Counted from the first letter of the stretch, positions 8,793 through 15,265 are shown. The stretch is 18,969 nt of DNA from Acidimicrobiaceae bacterium (GCA_002722525.1 PBMJ01000012.1:1-18969), one strand, 5' to 3'. Made by a program: numbers and translations. The notes: generated by a model not told the origin, from the letters alone.

Positions 8793-8853
8793 GTAAGAAA
8801 AAGACAAAATCCGGTTGAGGCCGGTTTACTAGAAAGAACCTGAGGGAAATACA

Positions 8854-10041
8854 ATGGCCAAGGAGACGTTTGAGCGAAATAAACCTCACGTCAATGTGGG
8901 GACGATGGGTCACATCGACCACGGAAAGACGACACTAACAGCTGCAATCACTAAGGTACTTAGTGACAACGTTGATGGAAGTCAATTCACTGAATTTGAG
9001 AATATTGATAAGGCGCCAGAAGAACGTGAACGTGGTATCACGATCAATGTGGCTCACGTAGAGTACGAGACGGATAATCGTCATTATGCTCACGTGGATA
9101 TGCCTGGTCACGCTGACTATATAAAGAACATGATTACGGGCGCCGCTCAGGTGGATGGGGCTATTCTCGTAGTTTCGGCCGCTGATGGCCCTATGCCTCA
9201 AACTCGTGAGCATGTCCTTCTTGCTCGTCAGGTTGGAGTTCCTAAAATTATCGTTGCCCTTAACAAGGTTGACATGGTTGACGATGATGAACTTATAGAG
9301 TTAGTTGAAATGGAAGTTAGGGAACTTCTTGATGAATATGATTTCCCAGGAGACGAAACTCCGATATACCCAGTGTCAGCACTGAAAGCGCTTGAGGGTG
9401 ATGCTGATGCTGCTACTCAGATCCTTGAACTGATGAGTCAGGTAGACGAATATATTCCACTTCCTGAGCGAGATGTTGACAAACCATTTCTTATGCCCAT
9501 TGAAGATGTTTTCTCTATTACTGGTCGAGGGACTGTAGTAACGGGGAAAATTGAACAAGGAGTAGTTCATACCGGTGACTCCATTGAGATTATCGGGATA
9601 AAGGAAACACAAACTACAACCTGTACCGGCGTTGAAATGTTCCGAAAATTGCTTGATGAAGGACAGGCTGGAGATAATATTGGTGCCCTTCTTAGAGGAA
9701 TTGAAAAGGAAGAAGTGAGCCGAGGTCAGGTGCTTGCAGCTCCTGGAAGCATTACGCCACATACGAAATTTGAAGCAGAAGTATATGTGCTCTCTAAAGA
9801 AGAAGGCGGCAGGCATAAGCCATTTTTCTCCAACTACCGGCCACAATTCTATTTCCGGACTACAGATGTCACTGGAACGATCAATCTTCCAGATGGAACG
9901 GAGATGTGCATGCCTGGCGATAACACCAAGATGGACGTTGAGTTAATCGCTCCGATAGCAATGGACGAAGGACTTCGTTTCGCTATTCGAGAAGGTGGAA
10001 GAACCGTAGGCGCTGGCGCTGTTACAAAGATTGTCGAATAA
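8854..10041 (+). CDS. tuf: Elongation factor Tu
   Basis: EF-Tu is the GTPase that delivers aminoacyl-tRNA to the ribosomal A site. It has 395 residues, the usual length. GTPase motifs are GHIDHGKTTL (19-28), RGITI (60-64), DMPGHADY (82-89, with the catalytic H86) and NKVD (137-140). Domains 2 and 3 are complete, ending GRTVGAGAVTKIVE. The base before PGH encodes Met83, where Cys (E. coli, Thermus) or Ala (many actinobacteria) is more familiar. The ribosome-binding site is GAGGG (8842-8846), seven bases from the ATG. The 138-nt gap from fusA contains hairpins, while rpsJ follows only 13 nt downstream. Confidence 0.99.
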   Translation: MAKETFERNKPHVNVGTMGHIDHGKTTLTAAITKVLSDNVDGSQFTEFENIDKAPEERERGITINVAHVEYETDNRHYAHVDMPGHADYIKNMITGAAQVDGAILVVSAADGPMPQTREHVLLARQVGVPKIIVALNKVDMVDDDELIELVEMEVRELLDEYDFPGDETPIYPVSALKALEGDADAATQILELMSQVDEYIPLPERDVDKPFLMPIEDVFSITGRGTVVTGKIEQGVVHTGDSIEIIGIKETQTTTCTGVEMFRKLLDEGQAGDNIGALLRGIEKEEVSRGQVLAAPGSITPHTKFEAEVYVLSKEEGGRHKPFFSNYRPQFYFRTTDVTGTINLPDGTEMCMPGDNTKMDVELIAPIAMDEGLRFAIREGGRTVGAGAVTKIVE

Positions 10042-10054
10042 GAGAGAAATCTGA

Positions 10055-10375
10055 ATGGCATCGGGTCAAAAAATCAGAATTCGATTGAAAGCATATGACC
10101 ACGAAGTCATCGATCAATCAACGAAAAAAATTGTTGAAACAGTAAAGAGAACAGAGGCTAATATACGCGGCCCTATACCTCTCCCTACTGAAAAACATCG
10201 TTTCACAGTTATCCGATCACCGCATAAGTACAAAGATTCAAGAGAGCATTTTGAAATGCGGATTCATAAAAGACTGCTCGACATTCTTGAACCTTCTGCT
10301 AAAACGGTTGATTCATTGCAGCGACTTGATCTACCTGCAGGGATAGACATAGAAATTAAAATTCAGCAGTCCTAA
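10055..10375 (+). CDS. rpsJ: 30S ribosomal protein S10 (NusE)
   Basis: S10 is a head protein of the 30S subunit. It also serves as transcription factor NusE with NusB, and links ribosomes to RNA polymerase through NusG. It has 106 residues. KIRIRLKAYDHEVID at the N-terminus and SPHKYKDSREHFEMR in the rRNA-contacting loop are canonical. The gene is only 13 nt after tuf, with a weak ribosome-binding site, so it is probably co-transcribed with tuf. A 319-nt gap then separates it from rplC, although in most bacteria rpsJ is the first gene of a continuous S10 operon. Confidence 0.98.
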   Translation: MASGQKIRIRLKAYDHEVIDQSTKKIVETVKRTEANIRGPIPLPTEKHRFTVIRSPHKYKDSREHFEMRIHKRLLDILEPSAKTVDSLQRLDLPAGIDIEIKIQQS

Positions 10376-10502
10376 TTGATAACCAGCTCTAAGCCTTTTT
10401 TAAAAGAACTCTTTGTATGCCTGTGCAGCATTAGATATCCATCTTCTGTGGCTTTAATTTCCTTAGATTATCTAAGTTCTATCGGGTTGGAGGTTGCAGC
10501 AT

Positions 10503-10562
10503 GTGTGGATATGCTTGACCCCTGTGGTGACAAGATATGTCACTGAATTGACGTCCAAGTAA
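10503..10562 (+). CDS. Possible leader peptide with a strong ribosome-binding site
   Basis: A perfect GGAGG (10489-10493) stands before overlapping starts ATG (10501) and GTG (10503). The ATG frame encodes only MCGYA and stops at 10516-10518. The GTG frame encodes 19 residues (MWICLTPVVTRYVTELTSK) and stops at 10560-10562, inside the left arm of the 10555-10590 hairpin. Translation of either would open nearby hairpins, so a leader-peptide mechanism is possible. No family is recognised. The reading frames are short enough to be chance, and the strong Shine-Dalgarno match is the main support. Confidence 0.2.
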   Translation: MWICLTPVVTRYVTELTSK

Positions 10563-10682
10563 GCCGTCAGTTTTTATCGGAACTACTTGGCAAATCGGAA
10601 ATACAGCGCTCTTTGAAGAAACATGTTTGAGCGTTATCGCAGATGGCCTCGGCCATAGGGACTGAACTACAGGAAAGAACTC

Positions 10683-10694
10683 GAGGGTTACCTC
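10683..10694 (+). promoter_or_regulatory. Hairpin covering the rplC ribosome-binding site
   Basis: GAGG (10683-10686) and CCTC (10691-10694) pair perfectly around a GTTA loop and abut the rplC ATG at 10695. The left arm is the Shine-Dalgarno sequence itself, so the hairpin would compete with 16S rRNA for it. A four-pair stem is weak alone but could be stabilised by a bound protein. Confidence 0.4.
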
Positions 10695-11351
10695 ATGACG
10701 AACAAGGCAATAGTCGCTCAAAAGGTCGGTATGACTCAGATCTGGGATGAAGAAAATCGCGTCGTTCCTGTGACCGTTCTTCGAGTTCCTCCCTGCCGCG
10801 TCGTTCAGATCAAAACAAAACTTGTCGATGGCTATAACGCTTTGCAAGTAACATTTGGTGAAGTCGAACCACAATTGCTGAACCAGCCTGAAGTCGGACA
10901 TTTCAACAAAGCTGGTGTGGAGCCAGGAAAAAAACTTCTCGAACTCCGCCTAGACGAAGTTGAAGAATATGAGATCGGCCAGAAAATCAGCGTAGATATT
11001 CTTGGTAAAGGTGAACTCGTTGACGTTACAGCAGTTAGTAAGGGGAAAGGGTTTGCTGGCGTCATGAAAAGACACGGATTTGCAGGTCAAAGGGCCAGCC
11101 ATGGGGCCCACAAAGTACATCGTAAACCTGGAGCTATCGGCCAATGTGCAACACCGTCTAGGGTATTTAAAGGAAAGAAAATGCCTGGGCGAATGGGTTC
11201 GCAAAAAACCACAATTCAGAATTTGGAAGTTGTGCAGTCGAATGATGAAGAAGAAACGCTCCTTATCAAGGGGTCGGTTCCTGGCCCTCGAGGTGCAACC
11301 GTATTGATCCGTAACGCTGTTAAGGCCGTACCTGTCGGAGGGAGTAGCTAA
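10695..11351 (+). CDS. rplC: 50S ribosomal protein L3
   Basis: L3 is one of the proteins that starts 50S assembly and reaches the peptidyl-transferase centre with its central extension. It has 218 residues (usual ~205-220). The N-terminal AIVAQKVGMTQIWD, the central GKGFAGVMKRHGF and GPxGxQ-region equivalents (GAIGQCATPSRVFKGKKM), and the following PGRMGSQ are canonical. The ATG follows GAGGG at a distance of seven bases. It opens the tightly packed r-protein run, after the structured 319-nt leader. Its stop overlaps the rplD start (TAATG). Confidence 0.98.
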   Translation: MTNKAIVAQKVGMTQIWDEENRVVPVTVLRVPPCRVVQIKTKLVDGYNALQVTFGEVEPQLLNQPEVGHFNKAGVEPGKKLLELRLDEVEEYEIGQKISVDILGKGELVDVTAVSKGKGFAGVMKRHGFAGQRASHGAHKVHRKPGAIGQCATPSRVFKGKKMPGRMGSQKTTIQNLEVVQSNDEEETLLIKGSVPGPRGATVLIRNAVKAVPVGGSS

Positions 11352-12022
11352 TGGCGACAATCGGCGTTCTGAAAGTTACTGGAGGCAAGGCAGGAAGTAT
11401 AGAACTTGATGATGGCATCTTTGGAATTGAACCAAATGTTCCAGTAATGCATCAAGTTGTTAATGCTCAGCTGGCAGCAAAAAGGGCCGGAACTCATAGC
11501 ACAAAAACCAGAGCTGAAGTTAGAGGAGGCGGTGCAAAGCCTTGGAAACAAAAAGGAACAGGACGTGCAAGAGTAGGGTCATCTAGGGTCCCGCAATGGC
11601 GTGGTGGTGGAGTTGCTATGGGTCCAAAGCCAAGAGATTACTCGCAACGAACCCCAAAGAAAATGAAACGACTTGCTCTGTATTCTGCGTTATCAGACAG
11701 AGCATCAGAAAATAATGTTCTAGTTGTTGAAGGTTGGAGTTTCGAACAGCCTAAAACTAAAGAAGCGAAAGATGCCCTAAGTTCTATTGGAGCAGAAGGG
11801 AAAGTGCTTCTTGTTATTGATGATACAGACACCAATACGCGAAAAAGTTTCCGTAATCTCACTAATGCTCATGTAATTTCTCCGACTCAATTAAATGTCT
11901 TTGATGTTTTGTCAAATGATATGGTCGTCTTCACTAAAGGGAATCTTCCCACAAGCATGACCAAGGAGAACCCCTCAAGTGGTTCTGAGAATTCCATTGA
12001 GGACTTATCGGAGGAGTCATGA
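11351..12022 (+). CDS. rplD: 50S ribosomal protein L4
   Basis: L4 lines the exit tunnel near the constriction and is an early assembly protein. It has 223 residues. The conserved extended loop runs from ~56 to 98 and includes RGGGAKPWKQKGTGRARVG and WRGGGVAMGPKPRDY. The C-terminus carries a short Ser/Glu-rich tail after the globular fold. In E. coli L4 represses the S10 operon by binding its leader; here the candidate leader lies one gene upstream, before rplC. The start overlaps the rplC stop by 1 nt, and its stop overlaps rplW (ATGA). Confidence 0.98.
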   Translation: MATIGVLKVTGGKAGSIELDDGIFGIEPNVPVMHQVVNAQLAAKRAGTHSTKTRAEVRGGGAKPWKQKGTGRARVGSSRVPQWRGGGVAMGPKPRDYSQRTPKKMKRLALYSALSDRASENNVLVVEGWSFEQPKTKEAKDALSSIGAEGKVLLVIDDTDTNTRKSFRNLTNAHVISPTQLNVFDVLSNDMVVFTKGNLPTSMTKENPSSGSENSIEDLSEES

Positions 12023-12309
12023 GCGACAACCGAGACATCATTGTGAAGCCAATTGTAAGCGAAAAATCTTATGAGCTTTTAGAGCAGAACGTCTACACGT
12101 TTGAGGTGAACCCAGACGCAACAAAGCCACAGATAAGAAATGCAGTTGAAGATCTTTTCGGCGTTCGTGTTTTAAAAGTAAACACTTTAAACCGAAAAGG
12201 AAAACGAAAGAGGAACAGGCGTAATTTCACGTATGGATGCCGTTCCGATCAAAAACGAGCCCTTGTTACCCTTGCTGAGGGTGACTCAATCGAATTGTTC
12301 GACGTATAG
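12019..12309 (+). CDS. rplW: 50S ribosomal protein L23
   Basis: L23 sits at the tunnel exit and is the docking site for trigger factor and the signal recognition particle. It has 96 residues, the usual length. The N-terminal DIIVKPIVSEKSYELLE and the basic loop KVNTLNRKGKRKRNRR are characteristic. The ATG overlaps the rplD stop as ATGA, with GGAGGAG a few bases upstream inside rplD. Confidence 0.97.
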   Translation: MSDNRDIIVKPIVSEKSYELLEQNVYTFEVNPDATKPQIRNAVEDLFGVRVLKVNTLNRKGKRKRNRRNFTYGCRSDQKRALVTLAEGDSIELFDV

Positions 12310-12317
12310 GAAATCTC

Positions 12318-13154
12318 ATGGTAATAAGAAGACGAAAACCTACAAGTCCCGGACGGCGCTTCCAAACCCAAGCTGATTTTTCAGAAATTACCAAAAGCTA
12401 TCCTGAGAAATCACTTACTACTAGTAAGCCCAAAACTGGTGGGAGAAATAATTACGGACGAAAAACTTCACGACACCGAGGTGGTGGCCACAAACAACTA
12501 TACAGAAAAGTAGATTTTCGCCGGGATAAGAGCGGTGTTCCCGCAACTGTTGCTGCAATAGAGTATGACCCGAATAGAACGTGCCGCATTGCTCTCCTTC
12601 ATTATCATGATGGTGAAAAGCGTTATATTCTTGCACCAAGTGCACTAGCTGTTGGTGATGTCCTGCGTTCTGGTCAAGGCTCAGAGATACGTCCTGGGAA
12701 TGCATTACCTCTTCGATATATTCCTGTTGGAACGGTACTGCACAATATTGAATTACGTCCCGGTGCTGGAGGTAAATTGGCTCGAAGCGCTGGATCTAGC
12801 GTTCAACTTGTTGCTAAGGAGGGTGGGTATGCCACACTTCGGCTTCCTAGTACCGAAATGCGAAGAGTTCCGATAGATGTGATGGCTACTGTTGGCTCAG
12901 TAGGAAATGCGGAACATGAACTAATAAAAATCGGCAAAGCCGGGCGGAATAGATGGAAAGGGAAGCGTCCACAGACCCGAGGTGTGGCTATGAATCCTGT
13001 CGATCACCCACATGGTGGTGGTGAAGGAAAAACTTCGGGTGGACGCCATCCTGTTTCCCCATGGGGGAAACCAGAGAAGAGAACAAGAAAGAAGAAGAAA
13101 CAATCTCAGCAAATGATTGTTCGAAGACGTCGTACTCGAGGATCACGAAGGTAG
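12318..13154 (+). CDS. rplB: 50S ribosomal protein L2
   Basis: L2 is a core protein required for subunit association and for peptidyl-transferase function. It has 278 residues, the usual length. Conserved landmarks include RRKPTSPGRRF at the N-terminus, RHRGGGHKQLYR (52-63), and MNPVDHPHGGGEGK (225-238), where H230 corresponds to the functionally important E. coli H229. The C-terminus is strongly basic (KRTRKKKK and RRRRTRGSRR). It follows rplW after 8 nt. Confidence 0.99.
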   Translation: MVIRRRKPTSPGRRFQTQADFSEITKSYPEKSLTTSKPKTGGRNNYGRKTSRHRGGGHKQLYRKVDFRRDKSGVPATVAAIEYDPNRTCRIALLHYHDGEKRYILAPSALAVGDVLRSGQGSEIRPGNALPLRYIPVGTVLHNIELRPGAGGKLARSAGSSVQLVAKEGGYATLRLPSTEMRRVPIDVMATVGSVGNAEHELIKIGKAGRNRWKGKRPQTRGVAMNPVDHPHGGGEGKTSGGRHPVSPWGKPEKRTRKKKKQSQQMIVRRRRTRGSRR

Positions 13155-13164
13155 AGGATTTAGC

Positions 13165-13443
13165 ATGCCAAGAAGTCTCAAAAAAGGCCCGTTTGTTGAC
13201 GGCCATCTTCTCAAAAAGATAGATGGTCTTAACTCTTCAGGGTCGAAGGAAGTAATAAAGACATGGTCTCGTCGATCAACCATCATTCCGGACATGATTG
13301 GTCATACTATCGCAGTACATGACGGCCGTAAGCACGTCCCCGTTTACATCACAGAAACAATGGTTGGTCATAAGCTAGGTGAATTTGCACCTACTAGGAC
13401 TTTTAGATTTCATGCCGGCCAAGAACGAGGGGTCAATCGCTAA
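13165..13443 (+). CDS. rpsS: 30S ribosomal protein S19
   Basis: S19 lies in the 30S head beside S13 and contacts A-site tRNA and an inter-subunit bridge. I chose the ATG at 13165, which gives MPRSLKKGPFVDGHL and 92 residues, the family length. An in-frame ATG at 13117 would add 16 residues lying inside rplB and has no ribosome-binding site. GAGG (13154-13157) is seven bases before the chosen start. IGHTIAVHDGRKHVPVYI and the C-terminal KLGEFAPTRTFRFH are canonical. Confidence 0.97.
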   Translation: MPRSLKKGPFVDGHLLKKIDGLNSSGSKEVIKTWSRRSTIIPDMIGHTIAVHDGRKHVPVYITETMVGHKLGEFAPTRTFRFHAGQERGVNR

Positions 13444-14360
13444 TGCCAGCAGTTAAAACTAACGAACGACCAGGTACGAGAGCTCAAGTCAAGCATGTTC
13501 GTTCTTCTGCATCCAAAGCACGGGAAGTTCTTAATCTGATTCGTAACAAATCTTTTCAGGAAGCATCAGATCTCTTGATGTTCTCTGAACGAAGAATCAG
13601 CGATACTGTTCAAAAGTGTTTAAACTCAGCAGCTGCAAATGCTGAGAATAATGATGGGATTTCATCCGAGGAGTTGTATGTAACTGCATGCTATGCAGAT
13701 GAAGGCCCGACGATGAAGAGATGGAGACCGAGGGCTCGCGGGCGTGCTACAAGAATACTAAAGCGAACATGCCATATTACGATAATCCTTGCTAGATACA
13801 CACCGGAAGAGCTTGAAGAGATACGAAATAGAGCTGAGCTGAAGGGTGCATCCTTGGCGCCGAGTGCTGCAGAAGCAAGACGGCGAAGAGTTGAAAAATC
13901 TAAGGAAGCAGCAAGCGATACTCAAGATGAAGAAATGCAGGATCTTGCTGAAGAACTTCAGGAAAATGATGAAGAGCAAGACTCGTCTGAAGAAATAGAA
14001 GAAATAAATGAAATTGCCGGTGAAGTTCAGGATGACGCTGAGGAGCAAGAATCTTCTGAAGAAGATGATGGATCGAGTCCTTATGGCGCTGGGTCTGCTA
14101 CTGCCGAAGATGATGGTTCGCAGCCATCCGAAGAGTATCAAATCAAAGGCAAGGTAAGTTCAAAAATTTACCACCCACCAGAATCTCCTTTTTTCTCTCG
14201 GACTAAAGCCGATGTTTGGTTTACAACGTCGGAAGTAGCAGAAAAAGCGGGATTTTCTTTACCTGCGAGTATGCAGGGCAACAATGAAGATGATCAACCA
14301 TTTTCCAAAAACGAAAATGAGGAGACAGGTGAAGATAATGAAACTGAGGAGAGTGAGTAA
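13443..14360 (+). CDS. rplV: 50S ribosomal protein L22 with acidic linker and extra C-terminal domain
   Basis: L22 binds all domains of 23S rRNA and lines the exit tunnel. Residues 1-118 are a normal L22, ending in the conserved beta-hairpin (GPTMKRWRPRARGRATRILKR) and TCHITIILA. The protein then continues to 305 residues, against a usual ~110-120. Residues ~119-160 are helical and charged, and ~160-230 form an acidic Glu/Asp/Ser-rich linker with an imperfect internal repeat. Residues ~232-272 form a compact domain with the pattern KGxxSSxxYHPPxSP...TxADVWF...AxxAGF; the last 30 residues are again acidic. From memory, this pattern resembles the small domain called 'sunset' at the C-terminus of various actinobacterial proteins. 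No frameshift or stop separates the parts. The start overlaps rpsS (TAATG), and the extension runs directly to the rpsC start, so it is not a misplaced separate gene. Confidence 0.96.
   Translation: MPAVKTNERPGTRAQVKHVRSSASKAREVLNLIRNKSFQEASDLLMFSERRISDTVQKCLNSAAANAENNDGISSEELYVTACYADEGPTMKRWRPRARGRATRILKRTCHITIILARYTPEELEEIRNRAELKGASLAPSAAEARRRRVEKSKEAASDTQDEEMQDLAEELQENDEEQDSSEEIEEINEIAGEVQDDAEEQESSEEDDGSSPYGAGSATAEDDGSQPSEEYQIKGKVSSKIYHPPESPFFSRTKADVWFTTSEVAEKAGFSLPASMQGNNEDDQPFSKNENEETGEDNETEESE
13944..14063 (+). repeat. Imperfect in-frame tandem repeat in the rplV linker
   Basis: Two copies of a 23-codon unit start at 13944 and 14013. At the protein level, residues 168-184 and 191-207 share A..E.Q...EEQ.SSEE, 10 of 17 identical. 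The DNA also aligns (CTTCAGGA against GTTCAGGA; GAGCAAGA in both). Silent differences between the copies suggest an old duplication. Confidence 0.65.
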
Positions 14361-15265
14361 TGGGTCAGAAAGTTAATCCATACGGGTTTCGTCTTGGGGT
14401 AACAACCGACTGGAAATCTAGGTGGTTTGCCGATCGAGAATATGCGGATTTTGTTATCGAAGACTGGAAGATTCGCGACTTTCTCATGACAGAGCTTCCT
14501 CATGCTGCCATCTCGAGAGTTGAAGTTGAACGAACAGGAAATCGGGACAAGCTTCGTATCGATGTTCACACCGCAAGGCCAGGAATAGTAATCGGTCGAA
14601 AAGGTGCAGAAGCTGACCGTCTACGCGCTGGACTGACAGAAATTACAGGAAATCCAAAGGTCCAGTTAAATATTCAAGAAATCAAGCAACCTGAGCTAGA
14701 CGCTGCATTAATCGCTCAAGGAGTCGCTGATCAACTCACTGGTCGTGTTGCCTTTAGAAGGGCAATGAAGCGTGCTGTGCAGAACGCCCAAAAAGCTGGA
14801 GCTCTTGGTATCAGAGTCCAATGTTCAGGTCGACTTGGAGGAGCAGAAATGTCTCGATCTGAATGGTATCGCGAAGGGCGAGTTCCACTTCATACGCTTC
14901 GTGCCGACATAGATTATGGCTTTAGGGAGGCGCATACTACCTATGGCAGGATAGGGGTAAAGGTTTGGATATACAGAGGGGATATTCTTCCCTACAAGGT
15001 GCAAGCTGAAGAGAAGATAGCGCGAGAGGCCGCTATGGCAGTTGGTGAGACAGCAGGACCTAGCCATCCTAAACAGGTGGTCTCCTCCTCAGCCGCAAGA
15101 AATAAGCCATCGAATGAAGAAGAAGGTGATGTAACAGAGCTAGCACCACTAGTTCAGGAAGCTGACCCAGAGTTCGAGAAACTACTTGATGAAGAAGAAC
15201 AAATCGCACGAATGACAAATGAAAAACACCAAACACCCACATTTCGACCTGGGGAGGCTGACTAA
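14360..15265 (+). CDS. rpsC: 30S ribosomal protein S3 with C-terminal extension
   Basis: S3 forms part of the mRNA entry channel with S4 and S5 and has helicase-related contacts. It has 301 residues, against ~233 in E. coli; long C-terminal extensions are known in actinobacteria. The KH domain is seen at ARPGIVIGRKGAEADRLR (~72-89). The C-terminal S3 domain includes GIRVQCSGRLGGAEMSR and IDYGFREAHTTYGRIGVKVWIYRGD. From ~212 onward the sequence becomes low-complexity and acidic (EEEGD, LDEEEQ) and matches no domain I know. It begins within the rplV stop (TAATG). Confidence 0.98.
   Translation: MGQKVNPYGFRLGVTTDWKSRWFADREYADFVIEDWKIRDFLMTELPHAAISRVEVERTGNRDKLRIDVHTARPGIVIGRKGAEADRLRAGLTEITGNPKVQLNIQEIKQPELDAALIAQGVADQLTGRVAFRRAMKRAVQNAQKAGALGIRVQCSGRLGGAEMSRSEWYREGRVPLHTLRADIDYGFREAHTTYGRIGVKVWIYRGDILPYKVQAEEKIAREAAMAVGETAGPSHPKQVVSSSAARNKPSNEEEGDVTELAPLVQEADPEFEKLLDEEEQIARMTNEKHQTPTFRPGEAD

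Larger units (their letters stand above)
10376..10694 (+). promoter_or_regulatory. Structured leader-like region between rpsJ and rplC
   Basis: This 319-nt stretch holds no recognisable gene. Reading it as RNA gives a row of inverted repeats: CTTAGA-TTA-TCTAAG (10462-10476); AGCATGT-GTGG-ATATGCT (10498-10515, one G-U pair); GTGACA-AGATA-TGTCAC (10527-10543, extendable by two G-U pairs to 10525-10545); CCAAGTA/TACTTGG (10555-10561 with 10584-10590, with CCG/CGG nested inside); AGCGCTC/GAGCGTT (10605-10611 with 10629-10635, one G-U pair); ATGGCC-TC-GGCCAT (10643-10656); and GAGG-GTTA-CCTC (10683-10694) over the rplC ribosome-binding site. No hairpin is followed by a clear T-run. Promoter-like elements are weak: TTTAAT at 10453-10458 without a good -35, and TTGACG (10548-10553) with TTTTAT (10572-10577) at 18 bp. 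The most likely role is a promoter plus r-protein leader for the rplC operon; this is inference. Confidence 0.5.

Noticed and set aside
9376..9846. 156-codon minus-strand reading frame inside tuf
   Set aside because: Antisense to a fully conserved gene; composition is as expected from reverse reading.
10395..10406. T-rich/A-rich palindrome after rpsJ (C, T-run, A-run, G) as a terminator
   Set aside because: No GC stem precedes the T-run, so it does not fit an intrinsic terminator.
10424..10502. Direct repeat TGCAGCAT at 10424-10431 and 10495-10502
   Set aside because: Only eight bases and two copies; this can arise by chance in a 319-nt region, so no operator is claimed.
10479..10901. 140-codon minus-strand reading frame spanning the rpsJ-rplC gap and the start of rplC
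   Set aside because: It is the only long frame touching the gap, but over half lies antisense to rplC and no motif or convincing ribosome-binding site was seen.
13117..13164. N-terminal extension of S19 from an upstream in-frame ATG
   Set aside because: It overlaps rplB, lacks a ribosome-binding site, and makes S19 longer than the family; ATG 13165 has GAGG at the right distance.
13758..14141. 127-codon minus-strand frame opposite the rplV extension, rich in Phe, Leu and Ile
   Set aside because: The hydrophobic character is the expected complement of Glu-rich codons (GAA gives TTC), so it is not a membrane protein gene.
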